Shown one piece after another: positions 5,336 to 8,171 of a DNA stretch of 8,171 nt. The stretch's first letter is position 1. Each line of letters opens with the position of its first letter. This DNA comes from an uncultured Flavobacteriales bacterium (lineage in GTDB: Bacteria; Bacteroidota; Bacteroidia; Flavobacteriales_D; Crocinitomicaceae). The notes beneath the pieces were generated by a model. It saw only the letters and a program-made list of their open reading frames with translations, did not search any database and was not told the origin of the DNA. A program made the translations under genes and the position numbers. Location: the NCBI GenBank assembly GCA_905479845.1, contig CAJQOB010000086.1, positions 1-8,171 of the forward strand, given 5' to 3'.

Positions 5336-6928
5336 ATGGGCGTAAAAGAAGAAGTTGAAAAGCGGAGAACATTTGGGATTATTTCTCACCCTGATGCTGG
5401 TAAAACTACGTTAACGGAAAAACTGTTGCTTTTTGGTGGAGCGATTCAATCAGCGGGTGCTGTAAAGAATAACAAAATCAAGAAGAGTGCAACTTCCGAT
5501 TTCATGGAGATTGAAAAACAACGTGGGATTTCTGTTGCTACTTCGGTTATGGCCTTCAATTACGGAGGAAAACAGATCAACATTCTTGATACTCCTGGTC
5601 ACAAAGATTTCGCTGAAGATACATTCCGTACCCTTACTGCCGTTGATAGCGTAATACTCGTTGTTGATGTTGCCAGTGGTGTTGAGGCTCAAACTGAGCG
5701 CTTGATGGAAGTATGTCGCATGCGAAAAACGCCTGTAATCATCTTCGTAAACAAAATGGACCGCGAGGGTAAAGAATCATTTGATTTGTTAGATGAGCTC
5801 GAAGACAAACTTGAAATTAAAGTTCGTCCTTTAACGTGGCCAATTGGAATGGGAGACCGTTTCAAAGGTGTTTACAACCTCTACGATCAAAATCTGAACC
5901 TCTTCTCAGGGAACAAAACAGGAATTTCTTCAGATGTCGTTCCAATCTCTGATTTATCAGACTCTCAACTGGAAGAGATGATCGGAGACGATGCGGCGGA
6001 AGAACTTCGCGAAGAAGTTGAAATGATTGAAGGCGTTTACGATCCATTCGACAGAGAAACCTACCTATCGGGAGATGTCGCACCTGTTTTCTTCGGCTCA
6101 GCAATGAATAATTTCGGGGTAAAAGAGCTGCTGGATGCATTTTGTAGAATATCCCCTTCTCCTCGCGGAAGAGAAACAGATGTTCGAATGGTCGAACCAT
6201 CAGATCCAAAGTTCTCTGGTTTTGTATTCAAAATACACGCCAATCTGGACCCAAAACACAGAGATAGAATTGCCTTTTTACGTGTAGTTTCGGGAGTTTT
6301 CGAACGAAACACTTTCTACAATCATATTCGATTGAATAAGAAAATGAAGTTTCCCAACCCAACATCATTCATGGCGCAGGATAAAAGCGTTATTGATGCG
6401 GCCTACCCTGGTGACGTTATTGGATTGTACGATTCTGGGAACTTCAAAATTGGTGACACATTGAGTCAAGGTGAAAAAATTATGTTCAAGGGTATTCCGA
6501 ATTTCTCTCCGGAACTCTTCATGGAATTGGAGAACTTGGATCCAATGAAATCCAAACAACTCGATAAAGGAATTCGTCAATTGATGGATGAAGGAGTTGC
6601 GCAAATGTTTATTCAACAGCCCGGTAGTCGTAAGATCATTGGTACGGTTGGGCAACTTCAATTTGAGGTAATTAACTATCGATTGGAGCACGAGTATGGC
6701 GCGAAATGTCGATTTGTACCGAGAAACTACACGAAAGCTTGTTGGATAACGACAGATAACGATGAACAATTGACCGCATTCAAACGTGCAAAGACCAACA
6801 ATGTGGCTGTTGACAAAGACGACAACCTCGTTTTCTTGGCTGAAACACCTTTCTTATTGACAATGGCGGAACAAGATTATCCAGACATTACATTTCACAA
6901 AACATCAGAGTTTTTACTAGAAGCGTAA
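5336..6928 (+). CDS. prfC: Peptide chain release factor 3 (RF3)
   Basis: This 530-aa translational GTPase removes release factors RF1/RF2 from the ribosome after peptide release, in the cytoplasm. Nearly full agreement with RF3 is visible. The P-loop SHPDAGKTTLTEKLL is at 17-31 (RF3 has SHPDAGKTT where elongation factors have GHVDHGKT). The switch I region is RGISVATSVMAF at 63-74, G3 is DTPGHKDF at 85-92, G4 is NKMD at 139-142 and G5 is GSA at 254-256. Domain 2 follows, with RIAFLRVVSGVFERN (311-325), and then the C-terminal domain with GTVGQLQFEVINYRLEHEYG (436-455). The length equals the family norm (about 528-530 aa) and no key GTPase residue is missing. The start is firm: VEKRRTFGIISHPDAGK aligns with the beginning of known RF3 proteins. 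It stands alone on its strand, separated by 61 bp and a promoter from the following lipoprotein gene. Confidence 0.97.
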   Translation: MGVKEEVEKRRTFGIISHPDAGKTTLTEKLLLFGGAIQSAGAVKNNKIKKSATSDFMEIEKQRGISVATSVMAFNYGGKQINILDTPGHKDFAEDTFRTLTAVDSVILVVDVASGVEAQTERLMEVCRMRKTPVIIFVNKMDREGKESFDLLDELEDKLEIKVRPLTWPIGMGDRFKGVYNLYDQNLNLFSGNKTGISSDVVPISDLSDSQLEEMIGDDAAEELREEVEMIEGVYDPFDRETYLSGDVAPVFFGSAMNNFGVKELLDAFCRISPSPRGRETDVRMVEPSDPKFSGFVFKIHANLDPKHRDRIAFLRVVSGVFERNTFYNHIRLNKKMKFPNPTSFMAQDKSVIDAAYPGDVIGLYDSGNFKIGDTLSQGEKIMFKGIPNFSPELFMELENLDPMKSKQLDKGIRQLMDEGVAQMFIQQPGSRKIIGTVGQLQFEVINYRLEHEYGAKCRFVPRNYTKACWITTDNDEQLTAFKRAKTNNVAVDKDDNLVFLAETPFLLTMAEQDYPDITFHKTSEFLLEA

Positions 6929-6936
6929 GGCTCAAA

Positions 6937-6964
6937 TTGGTTATTTCAGAATTCCATATATTTG
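6937..6964 (+). promoter_or_regulatory. Bacteroidota-type promoter for the lipoprotein gene
   Basis: TTG at 6937-6939 is separated by 17 bp from TATATTTG at 6957-6964, a full match to the TAnnTTTG -7 box with acceptable spacing. The start codon is 25 bp further on at 6990. This is the best promoter match in the window and separates the lipoprotein gene from prfC. Confidence 0.55.
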
Positions 6965-6989
6965 CTACACATCACATTAACTAAAAACA

Positions 6990-7688
6990 ATGAAAAATCT
7001 ATTACTACTAGCTGCAATTGCTACTATCGGACTTGCTTCTTGTAAGAAGAAAGGTTGTACTGACCCACAAGCCGTTAATTACAACTCTGAAGCTCAAAAA
7101 GACGACGAGTCATGTAACTACATCCCAACAATTGCCATCACTGGTGCTGCTGCAATGGATGTTACTTTAGGAACAACTTACAACGATCCAGGAGCAACAG
7201 CAACAAACGTAGACGGAAGTTCAGTAACTGTTACTGCGGACTTATCTCAGGTAGATACTGGAGCGGTTGGATCTTTCACTGTTACGTATACAGCAACGAA
7301 CGAGCACGGAACAGCAACAGCAACGCGTACGGTAAACGTTGTAATTAGTCAAGACAACTGGTTAGGTTCTCCATCAGTAACTGATGATTGTAATGTAGCT
7401 CTATTCCCAGTAAATGGGAGCCCAGTAATTACTGCTGGTACGACAACTTCAGATCTTATCTTCGACCCAATGTTTACTGTTGCTGGAGGAACAATGAATG
7501 CTACCATCAGTGGTTCAACAATTACAATTCCACAACAGACGATCAACATTACTGTTGGTGACATCATTTTTTCTGGAACAGGAACAATGAATGTTAACGG
7601 AACTCAATTTACAGTTGTTTACAACTATGATAACACTACTCCTGTAATTGGAGCAACTGGAACATGTACTGTGACATATTCTTTATAG
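6990..7688 (+). CDS. Lipoprotein with DUF5011-type Ig-like domain
   Basis: This 232-aa protein starts with a lipoprotein signal peptide: MKNLLLLAAIATIGLASC, lipobox LASC, with Cys18 as the predicted lipidated residue. The mature start is KKKG, not the acidic surface-export signal known from some Bacteroidota, so periplasmic retention is possible. Next comes GCTDPQAVNYNSEAQKDDESC (22-42), the phylum's familiar GCTDPxAxNYxxxAxxDDxSC motif, whose C23 and C42 may form a disulfide. Residues 47-119 match a DUF5011/Ig-like fold: VTLGTTYNDPGATAT (58-72), VDTGAVGSFTVTYTATNEHG (88-107) and TRTVNVVI. Residues 121-232 form a second beta-rich, Thr-rich domain with C134 and C226 that I cannot name, although its spacing of Cys, TITIPQQT and GTGTM resembles lipocalin-like domains of Bacteroidota lipoproteins. 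No Por-secretion C-terminal sorting domain is present. The function is unknown; it is probably a structural or binding envelope protein. It has its own promoter and terminator. Confidence 0.82.
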   Translation: MKNLLLLAAIATIGLASCKKKGCTDPQAVNYNSEAQKDDESCNYIPTIAITGAAAMDVTLGTTYNDPGATATNVDGSSVTVTADLSQVDTGAVGSFTVTYTATNEHGTATATRTVNVVISQDNWLGSPSVTDDCNVALFPVNGSPVITAGTTTSDLIFDPMFTVAGGTMNATISGSTITIPQQTINITVGDIIFSGTGTMNVNGTQFTVVYNYDNTTPVIGATGTCTVTYSL

Positions 7689-7707
7689 AAAAACAACACT
7701 AAAATTC

Positions 7708-7743
7708 AAAGTCCGATTAATCTAAGATTAATCGGACTTTTTT
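7708..7743 (+). terminator. Strong, possibly bidirectional, intrinsic terminator
   Basis: Arms of 16 bp, 7708-7723 and 7725-7740, are perfect inverted repeats (AAAGTCCGATTAATCT) around a single base, and six T residues close the plus side (7738-7743). It lies 19 bp after the lipoprotein stop and 20 bp before the end of the converging methyltransferase gene. On the minus strand the hairpin is followed by TTTGAATTTT, so it may stop both transcripts. Confidence 0.88.
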
Positions 7744-7763
7744 ATGCTCAAAACAATTCTCTA

Positions 7764-8171
7764 TTACTTCTTCACAGCGCGCAAACTGTAAACCATCGGG
7801 ATTTTGTTCTCTAAGTGTTTTATTCTGAATTTTCCAGGCTCAAATTCTTCAGTGTGCCCGAAACAATCGTATGGTGAATAATCAAACTCATGCATTTCGT
7901 GTATTGCTAACCCTGAGTTAATTAAACTCATCATCACCTCTCCCATTGAATGGTTCCATGTGATGTATTTAGCCACGATATCGGCATTTCGATCGGTGTA
8001 AGTACCTGATTCCGTTTCTTGGATCGGTTCAGTATTAAAGTAGCTGTATCCAACTTTTGCAAAGTCATCATCAAACATCCAAACAACTGGATGAAACTCA
8101 GCAAAAATGAACTCCCCTCCTGGTTTCAAAAAATGCTGCACGACATTTGCCCATTTATCCATATCTGGAAG
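7764..8171 (-). CDS. Class I SAM-dependent methyltransferase, C-terminal part (cut by window edge)
   Basis: The minus-strand frame is open from the right edge (8171) to the stop at 7764, giving 135 residues of the C-terminal part; the N-terminal SAM-binding motif I (GxGxG) lies outside the window. Visible methyltransferase marks are LPDMDKWANVVQHFLKPGG, the post-motif region in which the acceptor-side WA..V and LKPGG turn precede a beta strand (EFIFAEFHPVVW). Further conserved stretches are YITWNHSMGEVMMSLINSGL, HEFDYSPYDCF and the end PMVYSLRAVKK. This pattern is typical of Bacteroidota proteins annotated simply as methyltransferases of about 270 aa. The internal methionine at 8162-8160 is not the true start, because the conserved LPD sits upstream of it. 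The acceptor is unknown. It converges on the lipoprotein gene. Confidence 0.82.
   Translation of the reverse strand, partial: LPDMDKWANVVQHFLKPGGEFIFAEFHPVVWMFDDDFAKVGYSYFNTEPIQETESGTYTDRNADIVAKYITWNHSMGEVMMSLINSGLAIHEMHEFDYSPYDCFGHTEEFEPGKFRIKHLENKIPMVYSLRAVKK

Noticed and set aside
5450..6769. Several minus-strand open frames of 80-134 codons inside prfC
   Set aside because: They overlap a fully conserved gene, contain no recognisable domain and have no upstream signals; they are antisense shadows.
7095..7109. QKDDE in the lipoprotein (residues 36-40), identical to the surface lipoprotein export signal described in Capnocytophaga
   Set aside because: The export signal acts directly after the lipidated cysteine; here it lies 18 residues downstream inside the GCTDP...SC motif, and the true post-cysteine residues are KKKG.

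Overview
The window looks like ordinary chromosomal DNA of a Bacteroidota bacterium. It is probably a flavobacterial-type organism, perhaps close to Crocinitomicaceae/Fluviicola, but that genus-level guess is inference. Evidence: moderately low GC by eye, several upstream regions with the Bacteroidota -7 promoter box TAnnTTTG, no convincing Shine-Dalgarno sequences before starts, and a lipoprotein carrying the GCTDPxAxNY...SC motif common in this phylum. I see no insertion sequence, prophage, CRISPR array, tRNA or rRNA.

Layout. (1) Left edge: the N-terminal part of a small two-helix membrane protein on the minus strand (1-168), diverging from the next block across a 157-bp gap. (2) 326-2703, plus strand: a membrane fatty-acid (acyl-CoA/acyl-lipid type) desaturase, then a TetR-family regulator with its own likely promoter and operator, then an extended short-chain dehydrogenase/reductase 9 bp behind the regulator. 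A UUCG-loop intrinsic terminator closes the block. (3) 5230-2797, minus strand: a tight cluster of a DUF1295 polytopic membrane protein, a DUF2797 protein (cysteine-bearing N-terminus plus what looks like a GIY-YIG-like core) and a YdeI/OmpD-associated (OmdA) protein. (4) 5336-6928, plus strand: prfC, peptide chain release factor 3, divergent from the DUF1295 gene. (5) 6990-7688, plus strand: a lipoprotein with one DUF5011-type Ig-like domain and a second beta-rich domain, ending at a 16-bp perfect inverted-repeat terminator. (6) Right edge: the C-terminal part of a class I SAM-dependent methyltransferase on the minus strand (7764-8171).

How the parts may work together. The desaturase-TetR-SDR block resembles a regulated membrane-lipid or small-molecule redox module: the regulator probably controls its own tetR-SDR transcript through an inverted repeat between the promoter and the start codon. 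The minus-strand trio is probably cotranscribed, but the functions of its members are poorly known. prfC is housekeeping translation machinery. Nothing here amounts to a clear new system. The points most worth a second look are the DUF2797 protein's nuclease-like fold signature, the operator architecture of tetR, and the second domain of the lipoprotein.
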